Source of the DNA: JBGAKG01 sp044224495
Lineage (GTDB): Bacteria; Myxococcota_A; Polyangia; Polyangiales; Polyangiaceae
Direction of reading: 5' to 3'
NCBI GenBank assembly: GCA_044224495.1
Contig: JBGAKG010000004.1
Coordinates: 372,001 to 436,000, forward strand
Length of the DNA stretch: 64,000 nucleotides
Positions 33,174-42,559 of this stretch are shown piece by piece (position 1 is the stretch's first letter; the number at the start of each line of letters is the position of its first letter). Both the position numbers and the translations under genes were made by a program. The notes beneath the pieces were generated by a model. The model was not told the DNA's origin, did not search any database, and saw only the letters and a program-made list of their open reading frames with translations.

Positions 33174-35531
33174 TCAGGGCGTGGCCCACTCCGGGTGGCA
33201 CTCCGGCGGCGACTCCTTCACGCAGAGGCGCGTCTGCACGTCGTCGCACCAGGGGAGGGGAGCCGACGGCTCGAACGGCGCCGACTCGAGCGCGACGTGC
33301 GCCTTGTCGGAGGCGACGCGGAACCGCACTGGACCATGCGCGCTGACGTCCTGCCAGTCGTGCGGCTTCGGGGTGAAGAGCGCGACCCACTGCCAGCTCC
33401 CGTCGTCGTTGCCGTCGGCGTCGGGGCACGAGGGGCCCGTCGTGCGGACCAGGAACTCGGTGCCGAAGTCGTCCATCCGCGCGCGCGGATCGCAGGCCCC
33501 GTTCGGCCCGAGCGTCTTCGTGCCGTAGGCTTCGCCGCACGTCGTGACGGTGCGCTCGCCGGCGACGATGGAGAGCCACGGGCCCGCGCGCAGGCGCGCG
33601 ACCGTGTCGGGATCCTCGTGGTTGCGCCAGACGACGCCGGGTCCGCCGTCGTGCCAGAGCACGCACGACTGCTGCGGGGTCGTCCCGCGGAGGCGGCACG
33701 CCGCCGTGATCTTCCGCCGGTGCTTCGCGTCGAGCTCGTCGAGCGACACGTTGAAGCCGGGGCGCGCGAAGCGGGGCCGCTGCACGGCGACGTCGAACGT
33801 GACCGGCGGGAGCTCGTCGATCAAGAAGCTGCCGGGGCGGTTGAGGCTGCCGTGGCCGGCGAGCGAACGCGCGAGGTACCGGAAGCGATCGACGAAGAGC
33901 GGGAGCGTGTTGGGGCCGTAGAGCGTCGAGGCTCCTTCGTAGGCCTGGTAGCGGTACTCGTCGGGCGTGGCGACGTATTGGATGTAGGCGTTGGTGAGTC
34001 CGCCGATCCGCACGCTCGACGGCGGACCGACGAGCTCGCGCCAGATGCGGTCGACCTCGTCGTCGATCGTGTGGCCCGACGTCATCGTCAGCTCGCCGGG
34101 CACGTACGCGACGAGCATGTCGTCGAAGCGAACGAGCCCGAGCGCGACCCAGCGCGGGTAGGCGCTCGGTGGCGCGATGATTCCCTGGAGACCACCCATG
34201 CCGACGGCCTTCGGGGCGTCGCAGGCGCCGCAGTCGTCGGTGTCGGTCGAGTCGGGGAAGAGGAACTCGGTCGCCGCGCGGTGATCGGTCGCTCCGCGGG
34301 TCGCGGCCTGACCGAGGACCGGCGTGCAGAGCTTCACCTGCTCGTCGCCTTTGGGACCGGGCACGGTGACCCATGCCTTCTGCATGTCGATCTCGAGGTA
34401 GCGCGCGTCGATCGCGGCGCGCTCCGTGAACGGCGTCTTCGCGTCGGCCAGGAGCTCGAGCGCGAAGTCGGCGAGCTGTGCGCCGGTCGTGAGGACCTGC
34501 TCGTGCTCGTCTTCGGCGTGGAGCGGGACGAGATCGCCTTCGTTGCCGTTCACGATCGGCCCGAGCGGATCGAGGTCGGCGCAGGCGCCGTTCGCGCACT
34601 CCGGGTAGCGCGAGGCGAGCTCGCGCCGGAGCTCGCGCTCGATCGAACGCGACGCGACGCCGAACACGTCGGCGCCGAAGACGTGATTGAGCGCGGAGAG
34701 CACGGTCGGGTGCATCGCGAAGAACGTGATCGCGCCCATCGCGCCGTTGGGTTGCGGCCGCCCGCTCGCGGGGACGATCTCGAGCACGTCGAGCGTGGGG
34801 TCGACGCGCAGGTGGTCCTCCCGCTCGCCCGGCGGGAACGGTGCCGTCGTCGGGGGCGTCCAGGTCTTCGCGTTGAGGTGGTACGCGTCGATCGAGCGGT
34901 TGCGCGAGAGGCCCCACACGTCCCCGCGCTGGAGGTGGCGGAGCTTCGCCGGCTGCGCGTGCGCGGCGGCGGTCTCGATCCCGTCCGCGATGCCGTTCGC
35001 GAGGAAGTCGAGCATCTGCTCGTCGAAGCCGGGGAAGCGCGAGCTCGTGGGACCGCCGTAGGCGTCGCCCTCCCAGTAGTGGCCCGGCCCCGCGTGGGTG
35101 TGGGTCGCGCTGATGAAGATGCGCGTCCCAGCGACCAGACCGGGGCTCGTCCGCGCGAGGCGCTGCGCGACCGACCGATGGAGCAGATGGCTCGTCGACT
35201 GGAGATCGCAGGGGACCAACGCGAGGCGACGATCGTCTTCGGTGTGGAAGAAGAAGACGCGGCACTGGATGCGGGTCCAGAAGCCGACCGAGATCAACGA
35301 ATCGGGCGCGTGACCCCACGTCGCCGCGCCCGGGGGCGGCGTGATGTCGACGCGGGCCGTCCCGACGCGGAACGCGTTGGCCGGAGCGGCGTGCTCCATC
35401 CCCGGTGTCGGATGGGGGGGACCCACCGGTGCCACGTAGACCTTCGCGCACCCCGCGAGCGCCGCCGCGAGGGCGAGGAGGACGACGAAGGCGAAGCGGA
35501 GCCGCCAATCGGAGAGAGAGGGCCGGTTCAT
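33174..35531 (-). CDS. Neutral/alkaline ceramidase-family lipoprotein
   Basis: 785 residues from the ATG at 35531, which overlaps the stop of the upstream gene (ATGA). The signal peptide ends in LAGC (Cys28). Ceramidase signatures: FRVGTARVDITPPPG (55-69), THTHAGPG (143-150), FFAMHPTVL with His274, YVPGELTMTSG, and GGLTNAYIQYVATPDEYRYQAYEGASTLYGP. The zinc ligands expected from the Pseudomonas enzyme seem present. In that enzyme the loop NxGDxSPN carries Ser274; here it reads NEGDLVPL (330-337), so the serine is replaced. Family members hydrolyse ceramide to sphingosine and fatty acid. Activity here is uncertain. Predicted exported. Confidence 0.85.
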   Translation of the reverse strand: MNRPSLSDWRLRFAFVVLLALAAALAGCAKVYVAPVGPPHPTPGMEHAAPANAFRVGTARVDITPPPGAATWGHAPDSLISVGFWTRIQCRVFFFHTEDDRRLALVPCDLQSTSHLLHRSVAQRLARTSPGLVAGTRIFISATHTHAGPGHYWEGDAYGGPTSSRFPGFDEQMLDFLANGIADGIETAAAHAQPAKLRHLQRGDVWGLSRNRSIDAYHLNAKTWTPPTTAPFPPGEREDHLRVDPTLDVLEIVPASGRPQPNGAMGAITFFAMHPTVLSALNHVFGADVFGVASRSIERELRRELASRYPECANGACADLDPLGPIVNGNEGDLVPLHAEDEHEQVLTTGAQLADFALELLADAKTPFTERAAIDARYLEIDMQKAWVTVPGPKGDEQVKLCTPVLGQAATRGATDHRAATEFLFPDSTDTDDCGACDAPKAVGMGGLQGIIAPPSAYPRWVALGLVRFDDMLVAYVPGELTMTSGHTIDDEVDRIWRELVGPPSSVRIGGLTNAYIQYVATPDEYRYQAYEGASTLYGPNTLPLFVDRFRYLARSLAGHGSLNRPGSFLIDELPPVTFDVAVQRPRFARPGFNVSLDELDAKHRRKITAACRLRGTTPQQSCVLWHDGGPGVVWRNHEDPDTVARLRAGPWLSIVAGERTVTTCGEAYGTKTLGPNGACDPRARMDDFGTEFLVRTTGPSCPDADGNDDGSWQWVALFTPKPHDWQDVSAHGPVRFRVASDKAHVALESAPFEPSAPLPWCDDVQTRLCVKESPPECHPEWATP

Positions 35532-36106
35532 GGGAAGAGCGTCGAGTCGAGGTGGATGCGGAAGCCGATGCCGCCGCCGATCTGGGGCTGGAACTGATCC
35601 GCGACGGGGTAAGCGAACGTCGCGGTGAGGAACGGAACGAGGAGGAACGTCGGACGGAGGAGCGCGTTGTCGCCGAACGCCGCGTCGCCGAGCCGAATCG
35701 GGAGCGCGAACGTGGCGCCGCCGGCTAACGCGATCCGGGTGGGCTCGCTCGCGCCCATCGCGCCACGCGCGGCGCCGAGCAAACCGAAGACCTCGAAGCC
35801 GATCGAGCGCCGGTACCCGCGGGGGATGAGCGAGTAGCCGAACTCGGCGAGGTAACGCGATCGATCGTAGTCGACGTACGGGCTCGCCTGGACGAAGTGA
35901 TCGATCCGGACGCCCATCGCGAAGCCGTCGGACGTGGCGAACGGCGTGTGCGTCTGCAGCTCGATCCCGAGCCCCGCGGAGGTGGACGGAGAGTTGACGA
36001 TCGATTGCTCGACCATCGGCGAGGCGGTGGCCGCGCAGCCCCCGCAACACGCGACTACTCCAACGAGCATTGCGCCCCGGCGCCGCACGCACGTAGCATC
36101 GCTCAA
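35528..36106 (-). CDS. Predicted lipoprotein, possibly beta-barrel-like, coupled to ceramidase gene
   Basis: 192 residues. The signal peptide (GAMLVGVVACCGGC) has a lipobox-like Cys. The rest is rich in alternating hydrophobic segments (LGIELQTHTPFATSDGFAMGVRIDHFV, TFLLVPFLTATFAYPVADQFQPQIGGGIGFRIHLD) as in small outer-membrane barrels. No named family. It precedes the ceramidase-like gene with an ATGA overlap, so they are coupled and may act together at the outer membrane. Its 5' region faces the divergent glycosylase-like gene. Confidence 0.6.
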   Translation of the reverse strand: MSDATCVRRRGAMLVGVVACCGGCAATASPMVEQSIVNSPSTSAGLGIELQTHTPFATSDGFAMGVRIDHFVQASPYVDYDRSRYLAEFGYSLIPRGYRRSIGFEVFGLLGAARGAMGASEPTRIALAGGATFALPIRLGDAAFGDNALLRPTFLLVPFLTATFAYPVADQFQPQIGGGIGFRIHLDSTLFP

Positions 36107-36137
36107 TCGGCGTCGTGCCGTCCACTCGATTACCGAC

Positions 36138-37262
36138 TTGACCGAGCAGACTCCAGTCGATTTGGCGACACGCCGCTTCGTCGGCCAACGGTTGGTGCAG
36201 CCATTCGCTCGGTCTGGTGGCCCGGCGGCGGCGACGCACGCCCTCGCGGCGGTTCAAGCGCAGGATTTCCCGGGCTCGGTGTGGGCGCTCGCGCTTCGCA
36301 CGGGTGCGACCGAAGCCGAGATCCTCGCCGCGTACGATCGCGGCGAGATCGTGCGGACGCACGTGCTCCGGCCGACGTGGCACCTCGTGGCCGCCGCCGA
36401 CCTCGTACCCCTCCAGGCGCTGACGGCGGGGCGGGTCCGGGCGCTGCTCCGGGCCGTGGATCCCAAAGTCGGAATTGGCCTCCCCGAGATCGCCCGCGCG
36501 CGGGACGTTCTCGTGCGCAGCCTGCGCGGGACCGCGAAGACGCGCACCGAGCTCGCCGCCGAGCTGAAGAAGGCGAAGCTTCCGGCGACCGGTGTTCCGC
36601 TCGTGCACCTCCTCATGCACGCCGAGCTCGACGCCGTGATCTGCAGCGGGCCGCGGCGCGGCAGACACGGCACGTACGCGCTCGTCGACGAGCGGATCGC
36701 TCCGGTGCCCGCGCGCTCGCGGGACGTGCTCCTCGCCGATCTCGCGACGCGCTACTTCACGACCCGCGGGCCGGCGCAGGAGAAGGACTTCGGGTGGTGG
36801 TCGCACCTCGTCGTGCGGGATGCGCGCCGGGCGATCGAGCTCGCCGGTCTCCGTCGAGTGGAGCACGCAGGGGCGGTGTATTTCGCCGGGAAGGCGCCCT
36901 CACCGAGCGCGCTCCGCGCCGGCTCGAACGCCGTGCGGTTCCTCCCGAGCTACGACGAGCTCGTGGTCGCCTACCGCGACCGCTCCGCGTTGCTCCCCGA
37001 TCCGACGGCGGCCGCACGGCTCGACGAGCGCTCGTTCGTCGTGGGCCGGAGCCTCGTCGTGCGGGGTGGGATCGTCGTGGGTGCGTGGCGAAGGACGTTG
37101 GGCAAGACCGAGGTCGCGATCGACGTGGACTTGCTCGATGCCCCGAGCGCCGACGAGCGCGCGGCGCTCGTCACTGAGGCCGAGCGCTACGCGTCCTTCG
37201 TCGGGCTCCGCGCCAAGTGCCGCTTCGCCGTCGCCAAGAAATCGTTCCGCGCGCGCGCGTGA
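36138..37262 (+). CDS. HTH_42-family winged-helix protein, AlkZ-like DNA glycosylase
   Basis: About 374 residues from TTG 36138; the frame is open upstream but those residues overlap the opposite-strand gene and look non-coding. The family is recognised by THALAAVQAQDFPGSVWALALR, EIVRTHVLRPTWHLVAAADL, and a late NAVRFLPSYDELVVAYRDRSALL. The 'QAQ' triplet matches the QxQ motif of the AlkZ (interstrand cross-link unhooking) glycosylases, whereas the related AlkX/YcaQ have QxD. Function as a repair glycosylase is therefore likely but not proven. It runs tail-to-tail into the photolyase gene with a 76-base overlap. Confidence 0.75.
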   Translation: MTEQTPVDLATRRFVGQRLVQPFARSGGPAAATHALAAVQAQDFPGSVWALALRTGATEAEILAAYDRGEIVRTHVLRPTWHLVAAADLVPLQALTAGRVRALLRAVDPKVGIGLPEIARARDVLVRSLRGTAKTRTELAAELKKAKLPATGVPLVHLLMHAELDAVICSGPRRGRHGTYALVDERIAPVPARSRDVLLADLATRYFTTRGPAQEKDFGWWSHLVVRDARRAIELAGLRRVEHAGAVYFAGKAPSPSALRAGSNAVRFLPSYDELVVAYRDRSALLPDPTAAARLDERSFVVGRSLVVRGGIVVGAWRRTLGKTEVAIDVDLLDAPSADERAALVTEAERYASFVGLRAKCRFAVAKKSFRARA

Positions 37263-38626
37263 TCGACGATCGGGCGCGGGTACGTCTTGCCGAGCTCGAC
37301 CCCCGCCCGAGCGAGCTCGCCCGCGGGCGCCGTCCACGGGGAGTGAATCCACTTCGCGTCGAGCCGCGCGAGCTCGGGGACCCAGCGCCGCACGTAGTCA
37401 CCGGACGGATCGAAGCGCTCGCCCTGCGTCACGGGCGCGAAGACACGGAAGTAGGGCTGAGCGTCGCAGCCGCAGCCCGCGCTCCACTGCCAACCCATGT
37501 CGTTCTGGGCCCAGTCGCCGTCGACCAGCCAACGCAGGTAGTGGGCCTCTCCGGCGCGGAAGTCGATCAAGAGGTGCTTCGTGAGGAAGCTCGCCGAGAT
37601 CATGCGCGCGCGGTTGTGGACGAAGCCTTCGCCGAGGAGCTGGCGCGCGGCCGCGTCGACGATGGGGTAGCCGGTGTGGCCGCTGACCCACGCGTCCCAC
37701 GCGGCGCCCTTCGCCGGCCGCCAGGGGAAGCCGACGAAGTCCGCGCGGAACGGCTCCTGGAGCAGCTTCGGGCGGTCCCAGAGGGTGTGGTGCGCGAACT
37801 CGCGCCAGAGGAGCTCGTTCGCGTAGACGCGGACGGCCTCGCCGTCGGTCTGGGCGCGACGGTGCGCCTTCACCCAGGCCGTCCGGATCGAGAGCGTCCC
37901 GAACTTCAGATCGGCCGAGATGCGGCTCGTCCCGGCGCGATCCATCCGGTCGCGGTCCCCGGGGTAGCTCGTGATGGGTGCCGCGACGAACGCGTCGAGC
38001 CGCTCGCGGGCAGCGCGTTCGCCACCCGCGATCAGGCGCGGGTTCTTCTCGAGCCCGAGCTCGGCCAGCGCCGGGATTTGTACCGAATTGGTACGAACGT
38101 CGTCCGGGAGCGGCGGGAGCCGCTTCGGCGCGGCGAGCGGCGGCGAGACGTGGAGCGCCTTCGCGACGGCGCGCGCGAAGGGGGTGAAGACGGCGAACGG
38201 CGTCCCACCCCCGGTGCGGACGCTGCCGGGGGGAAGGAGCGTCTCTCCCTCGAAGAGCTCGAACGGGACGTCCCCGAGGGCGGTCGCGATGCGCGCGTCG
38301 CGCTCGCGCGCGAACGGCTCGACCCAGCGGTGGGCGACGACGCGGTCGACCTTCCAGCGCCGCGCGAGCGCGGGGACGAGCTCGGTGCTCTTCCCGGCGA
38401 CGACGACCAGCCGGCTCCCGAGGTGCTCGACGTTCTTCTGGAGGGCCTCGAGCGCCTCGAGCAGGTACTGCATCCGGTGCGGGAGGGCGGGGGCGCGCTC
38501 GCGCGAGAAGAAGTACGGATCGAGGACGAAGAGCGGGATCACCTCGCCCGCCTCGAGGGCGGCCGTGAGCGGCGCGTGATCCGCGACGCGGAGATCCTTT
38601 CCTCGGAACCAGACGAGCGTGCGCAT
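37187..38626 (-). CDS. phrB: DNA photolyase (cryptochrome/photolyase family)
   Basis: 479 residues, full length for class I photolyases. The N-terminal antenna domain begins TLVWFRGKDLRVADHAPL. The FAD domain includes TSRISADLKFGTLSIRTAWV, ELLWREFAHHTLWDRP, FVGFPWRPAKGAAWDAWVSGHTGYPIVDAAARQL, FVHNRARMISASFLTKHLLIDFRAGEAHYLRWLVDGDWAQNDMGWQWSAGCGCDAQPYFRVFAP. These include the FAD-binding and Trp electron-transfer residues. It repairs cyclobutane pyrimidine dimers with blue light. It converges with the AlkZ-like gene, their 3' ends overlapping by 76 bases. Confidence 0.93.
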   Translation of the reverse strand: MRTLVWFRGKDLRVADHAPLTAALEAGEVIPLFVLDPYFFSRERAPALPHRMQYLLEALEALQKNVEHLGSRLVVVAGKSTELVPALARRWKVDRVVAHRWVEPFARERDARIATALGDVPFELFEGETLLPPGSVRTGGGTPFAVFTPFARAVAKALHVSPPLAAPKRLPPLPDDVRTNSVQIPALAELGLEKNPRLIAGGERAARERLDAFVAAPITSYPGDRDRMDRAGTSRISADLKFGTLSIRTAWVKAHRRAQTDGEAVRVYANELLWREFAHHTLWDRPKLLQEPFRADFVGFPWRPAKGAAWDAWVSGHTGYPIVDAAARQLLGEGFVHNRARMISASFLTKHLLIDFRAGEAHYLRWLVDGDWAQNDMGWQWSAGCGCDAQPYFRVFAPVTQGERFDPSGDYVRRWVPELARLDAKWIHSPWTAPAGELARAGVELGKTYPRPIVDHARARNDFLATAKRHLARSPTKDA

Positions 38627-38655
38627 CCGCGATCGAACCTAGGATGTTTCGCGTT

Positions 38656-38677
38656 CGCTCGCGTTGTGCGGCGAGCG
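38656..38677. terminator. Possible hairpin downstream of the MMPL gene
   Basis: A 7-bp stem (cgctcgc at 38656-38662, gcgagcg at 38671-38677) with an eight-base loop sits between the MMPL stop and the photolyase start. There is no convincing T run on the minus strand, so termination is only a possibility. Confidence 0.3.
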
Positions 38678-38687
38678 TTTGGGGGGC

Positions 38688-40925
38688 TCAGCCCTTCGCG
38701 GGCGCGGCCGCGGGGTCTTCCGCGACCTTGACCCCCGGCCACCAGTTCCACTTCCCGAAGAAGTGCATCGTGGCGGGCACGATCAAGAGGCGCACGAGCG
38801 TGGCGTCGAGCGTCACGGCCATCGCCATCCCGACGCCCATCGCCTTGACCACGACCACGCTCGCGAGCGCGAACGCGGCGAACACGGCGACCATGATCGC
38901 CGCCGCGCTGGTGATCAAGCGCCCGCTCTGGGCGAGCCCCTCGGTGACGGCGCGCTCGTTGTCGCGGTGCTTCTCGAACTCCTCCTTCATGCGCGACATC
39001 ATCAGGACCTCGTAGTCCATCGACAATCCGAACACGACGCAGAAGAGGAGCACTGGGAGCGTGGGCTCGACGGGGCCGGCTTCGAAGCGGAGCACACTGG
39101 CGAGGTGGCCGTCTTGGAAGACCCAGACGAGCGCGCCGAAGCACCCGGAGATGGAGAGGAGGTTCATCAGCACCGCCTTCAGCGGCAGGATGACCGAGCG
39201 CAGGAGCAGGAACAGGATCACGTACGTGAGCACCATCACGAACGCGATCGCCTGCGGCGTGTGGCCCAGGATGAACACCATCGAGTCGAGATCGTTCGCC
39301 GAAGGGCCCGCGACGACCAGCTTCCCGTCGGCGACGGTCCGCTCGGTGCGGATCTGCTTCACGAGATCGCGCGCGGGGTCGCTCCGAGCGCCGAGCGGCG
39401 AGATCACCGACAGCACCGTGACGCCGTTGCCTCCGGTGTAGGCCATCGCCGTCGCCACGTCGATCGGACGCTCGTCCGGCGGGAGGGCGAGCATCTTCAC
39501 CGCTTGCTCGCGGTCGAGCGTGGGGTCGAAGTCGAGCACGCTCTCGACGTCGTCGACGCCCTGGAGGGCGCGGAGCCGATCGCGGAGCGTGAAGAGGGCG
39601 CGCGCGCGCTCTTCGGTCATGCGGTCGTCGGGGAACTGGACGACGACGTCGATCCGGTTCTTGCCCTGCGACTCGAACTCGGTGCGGAGCGTCTCGTAGG
39701 TCGCGCGCGACTCCGTCTTCATCGGCAGCACCGAGACGTGCAGCGCCGCCATGCGCAGGCGGAGGAACGGGAGCCCGAGCGCGACGAGGAAGACGAGGGT
39801 GGGGACGAGGACGAGCAGCGGCCGGCGCATGACGCGCGGCGCGAGGCGGCGCCAGAAGTCGCGGTCCTCGCCGTCGTCCGGGCGGGGGCGCTTCCGGATC
39901 GACCACGCGTCGATCTTCGGCCCGAGCATCGCGACGATCGCGGGCAGGAAGGTGAGCGCGAAGAGGAGCGCGAAGACGACCACGAGCGCCCCGGCGATGC
40001 CCATCGACGAGAGGTAGGACCGCGGGAAGAACATGAGCCCCGCGAGGCCGACGCCGACCGCGATCCCGCTGAAGGCAATCGAGTGGCCGGCCGTCTCCAT
40101 CGTCGCGATGGTGGCTTGCTCGGTCGAGAGGCCCTTCTTCACCTCTTCCCGGAAGCGGCTCACGTAGAAGAGCGAGTAGTCGATCGCGACTCCGAGCCCG
40201 ATCAGCGACGCCATGTTGAGCGTGTACTGGGGCATGTCGGTCGCGTGCGAGAGCAGCATGATGACCGCGATGCCGCTGACCACGGAGAGCGCGCCGATCG
40301 CGACCGGCAGCGCCGCCGCGACCACGCTCCGGAAGACGAAGAGCAGCACGAAGAGGGCGAGCGGCAGGCTCACCAGCTCCGCGAGCAGGAGGTCGCTCTT
40401 GAGCGTGGTGTCCAGGTCGTGGCGATAGGAGAGGACGCCCGTGCACGAGAGCTCGAGCGAGGTCGTCTTCATCTTCTCGCGCACGGCCGGGTAGTCGTGC
40501 GAGGCGTCCGACAGATCGCCCTTGAGCACGACGATCGCGATCGCGCGGGTCTTGTCACGCGACACGAGCTTCGCGCCGATCGGACCCGGCGCCTCGACGG
40601 GGGACAGGACCGCCGCGACGTGGGGATCGTCCGCGAGCGGCTCGAGGGACTTGCCCATCTCCTCGTAGAAGGCGGGGTCGTCCACCGTCGTCGTCTTCGA
40701 CGAGTACATGGCGACGAAGTTCGGGCCGCCGTGCTCGCCGCGCGCGTGATCGACGAGCTGCTGGGCGTCTTCCGCCTCGATCCCCTGGATCGTTCCCGTC
40801 GTCAGGTGGCCGCCGCGAAAGAGCGCCCACGCGGCGAACGCGAGGAAGACGGCGCACAGGCCGAGGAGCGCGCGGCGGCGATGAAAGACGAAGCGACCCC
40901 ATGCCGCGAGCATCGGGCGCACCAT
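38688..40925 (-). CDS. MMPL/RND-family membrane transporter
   Basis: 745 residues with the MMPL layout: one N-terminal membrane segment (LLGLCAVFLAFAAWAL), a periplasmic domain, a five- to six-segment bundle (VSLPLALFVLLFVFRSVVAAALPVAIG, MASLIGLGVAIDYSLFYVSRFREEVKKG), then a repeat of the same (VLTYVILFLLLRSVILPL, VVFGLSMDYEVLMMSRMKEEFEKHRDN). The IDYSLF and MDYEVL segments correspond to the proton-relay Asp-Tyr pairs of MMPL proteins. These export lipids or other hydrophobic molecules. No substrate genes are adjacent. It is a single-gene unit. Confidence 0.93.
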   Translation of the reverse strand: MVRPMLAAWGRFVFHRRRALLGLCAVFLAFAAWALFRGGHLTTGTIQGIEAEDAQQLVDHARGEHGGPNFVAMYSSKTTTVDDPAFYEEMGKSLEPLADDPHVAAVLSPVEAPGPIGAKLVSRDKTRAIAIVVLKGDLSDASHDYPAVREKMKTTSLELSCTGVLSYRHDLDTTLKSDLLLAELVSLPLALFVLLFVFRSVVAAALPVAIGALSVVSGIAVIMLLSHATDMPQYTLNMASLIGLGVAIDYSLFYVSRFREEVKKGLSTEQATIATMETAGHSIAFSGIAVGVGLAGLMFFPRSYLSSMGIAGALVVVFALLFALTFLPAIVAMLGPKIDAWSIRKRPRPDDGEDRDFWRRLAPRVMRRPLLVLVPTLVFLVALGLPFLRLRMAALHVSVLPMKTESRATYETLRTEFESQGKNRIDVVVQFPDDRMTEERARALFTLRDRLRALQGVDDVESVLDFDPTLDREQAVKMLALPPDERPIDVATAMAYTGGNGVTVLSVISPLGARSDPARDLVKQIRTERTVADGKLVVAGPSANDLDSMVFILGHTPQAIAFVMVLTYVILFLLLRSVILPLKAVLMNLLSISGCFGALVWVFQDGHLASVLRFEAGPVEPTLPVLLFCVVFGLSMDYEVLMMSRMKEEFEKHRDNERAVTEGLAQSGRLITSAAAIMVAVFAAFALASVVVVKAMGVGMAMAVTLDATLVRLLIVPATMHFFGKWNWWPGVKVAEDPAAAPAKG

Positions 40926-40983
40926 ACCTCTTTCGCCGGCTCGGCGTCCCCCTCGTGAGCTGCGTAGCGCGGTTCACAGCGCG

Positions 40984-42501
40984 TCACATCTTGGCGAGGA
41001 TGCGGTCGAGCTGGGTCGTGCCGCGGAGGACCGGGGCAAAGACGTCGCCGACCGCATCGAGGCGCGCGCGCAGCGTGCGGAGGCCGAACGCGCGGGGATC
41101 GAGCCGCTCGTGGACCTCGTCCCAGCGGAGCGGGGTGCTGACCGGTGCACCGTCGGCGTCGCGGAGGGCGTAGGGAAGCACGAGGCTCTTCGCGCGGAAG
41201 TTCAAGTGGTCGAAGTAGAGCCGGCCGCGGCGCTTCTCGACCTCGGTCTCGATCGTGACGACGTCGGGGAGCAGCCGCACGAGCAGGAGCGCCACCTTCT
41301 GGGCGAAGGTCTGCGCCCGCGCCATCGTCTCGCCGGGCGCGAGCGGCACGAGCACGTGGAGCCCGCGCTTGCCGCTCGTCTTCACCACGCTCTCGACCTC
41401 GAGGAGCTCGAGGAGCCGTCGCAACGCGAGCGCGACGTCGATCGTCTGCTTCCAGGTCGTCCGCTCCCCCGGATCGAGATCGAGCACGACCCAGTCGGGC
41501 GCATCGAGCGTGCCCACGCGCGACGTCCACCCGTGGAACGTGAGCGCGGCTTGATTCACCATCCACCCGAGCGCGTCCGCCGAGCCGAAGACGAGCCTGC
41601 GATCGCCGTCGATGACGACGGGTCGCAGGTAGTCCGGCGCGCGCGGCGGCACGCGGTGCTGGTACCACGTGAAGTCGTCGATCCCGTCCGGCCATCGCTG
41701 CGCGACGACGGGGCGGTCCTTCATGTGGAGCAGCAGCACCGGCGCGACGTCGGCGTAGTACGCGGCGATCTCGCGCTTCGTGATCCCGTCGCGAGGGTAG
41801 AGCACCTTGTCCGCGTTCGTGACCTTGGGGCTCGGCGAAAGGGTGCGGTCCGCGGCGAGCGGCGCATCGGTCGCGGAGAGCGTGCACGCGTCTCCGAGCG
41901 CGGGAGGATGGACCGAGGTGGCGCGCCGAACGACGAGCCCCGTGAGGCCCATGCGCGCGACGGACGCGCGCACCTCTGCGAGCGCACCCGGGAGAGCCTG
42001 CGAGAGCACGAGTGGCGCGGCGCATCCCTCGAGGAGCTCGGCCAACCGCGCCCGCCGCGACGAGAGCGGCTGCGCGCGGAGGTCGACGTCCCCGACGTGC
42101 AAGAGGTCCGTCGCGACGAAGGCGAGTGCCCCCGAGCGATTCCCCGCGACCCAGTCCTTCAACGCAGCGAAGGAAGCGCGGCGCCCGTCGACGAGCACGA
42201 CGATCGTCCCGGCGAGCACGAGCTCGTTCGGCGCGAGCGCCTTCAGCGCGGCACGGACCGCGGCGAACGGCTCGCTCCAATCGCGGAGCCCCTGTCCGAA
42301 GATGCGGATGTCGTCGCCCACCCGACACGCGAGGACCGGCACACCGTCCCACGCAAGCTCCACGACGACGTCGCCCGTGGGGCACGCGCCGTCGTCAGCG
42401 ACGCTCGTCGGGACGGCGAGCCCCACGTCGCGCGCCAGCGTCCACGCGGTGCGCGTCGTCGCGGAGCGGAGCGTTGGACGGGGCGCACGCGGGCGAGCCA
42501 T
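40984..42501 (-). CDS. LigD-type polymerase/primase with inactive ligase-like N-terminal domain
   Basis: 505 residues. The C-terminal half (about 225-500) is a full LigD polymerase domain: NADKVLYPRDGITKREIAAYYADVAP, VVAQRWPDGIDDFTWYQHR, LGWMVNQAALTFHGWTSRVGTLDAPDWVVLDLDPGE (metal Asp341/343), KTSGKRGLHVLVPL, GAPVSTPLRWDEV. The N-terminal 160 residues align with the DNA-ligase nucleotidyltransferase, but the adenylated Lys of ExKxDGxR is Ala (ELAWDGVP, 48-55) and the LDGE motif reads LAGT. So the ligase half is dead. No Ku gene or phosphoesterase domain is in the window. Likely role: gap-filling in end joining with another ligase. Confidence 0.88.
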   Translation of the reverse strand: MARPRAPRPTLRSATTRTAWTLARDVGLAVPTSVADDGACPTGDVVVELAWDGVPVLACRVGDDIRIFGQGLRDWSEPFAAVRAALKALAPNELVLAGTIVVLVDGRRASFAALKDWVAGNRSGALAFVATDLLHVGDVDLRAQPLSSRRARLAELLEGCAAPLVLSQALPGALAEVRASVARMGLTGLVVRRATSVHPPALGDACTLSATDAPLAADRTLSPSPKVTNADKVLYPRDGITKREIAAYYADVAPVLLLHMKDRPVVAQRWPDGIDDFTWYQHRVPPRAPDYLRPVVIDGDRRLVFGSADALGWMVNQAALTFHGWTSRVGTLDAPDWVVLDLDPGERTTWKQTIDVALALRRLLELLEVESVVKTSGKRGLHVLVPLAPGETMARAQTFAQKVALLLVRLLPDVVTIETEVEKRRGRLYFDHLNFRAKSLVLPYALRDADGAPVSTPLRWDEVHERLDPRAFGLRTLRARLDAVGDVFAPVLRGTTQLDRILAKM

Positions 42502-42559
42502 CGCTCCGAGGGTGCCTGTTTTTGGAAGCGCCGGGTACTGAGTCCGAGGAGGTGGTTCG

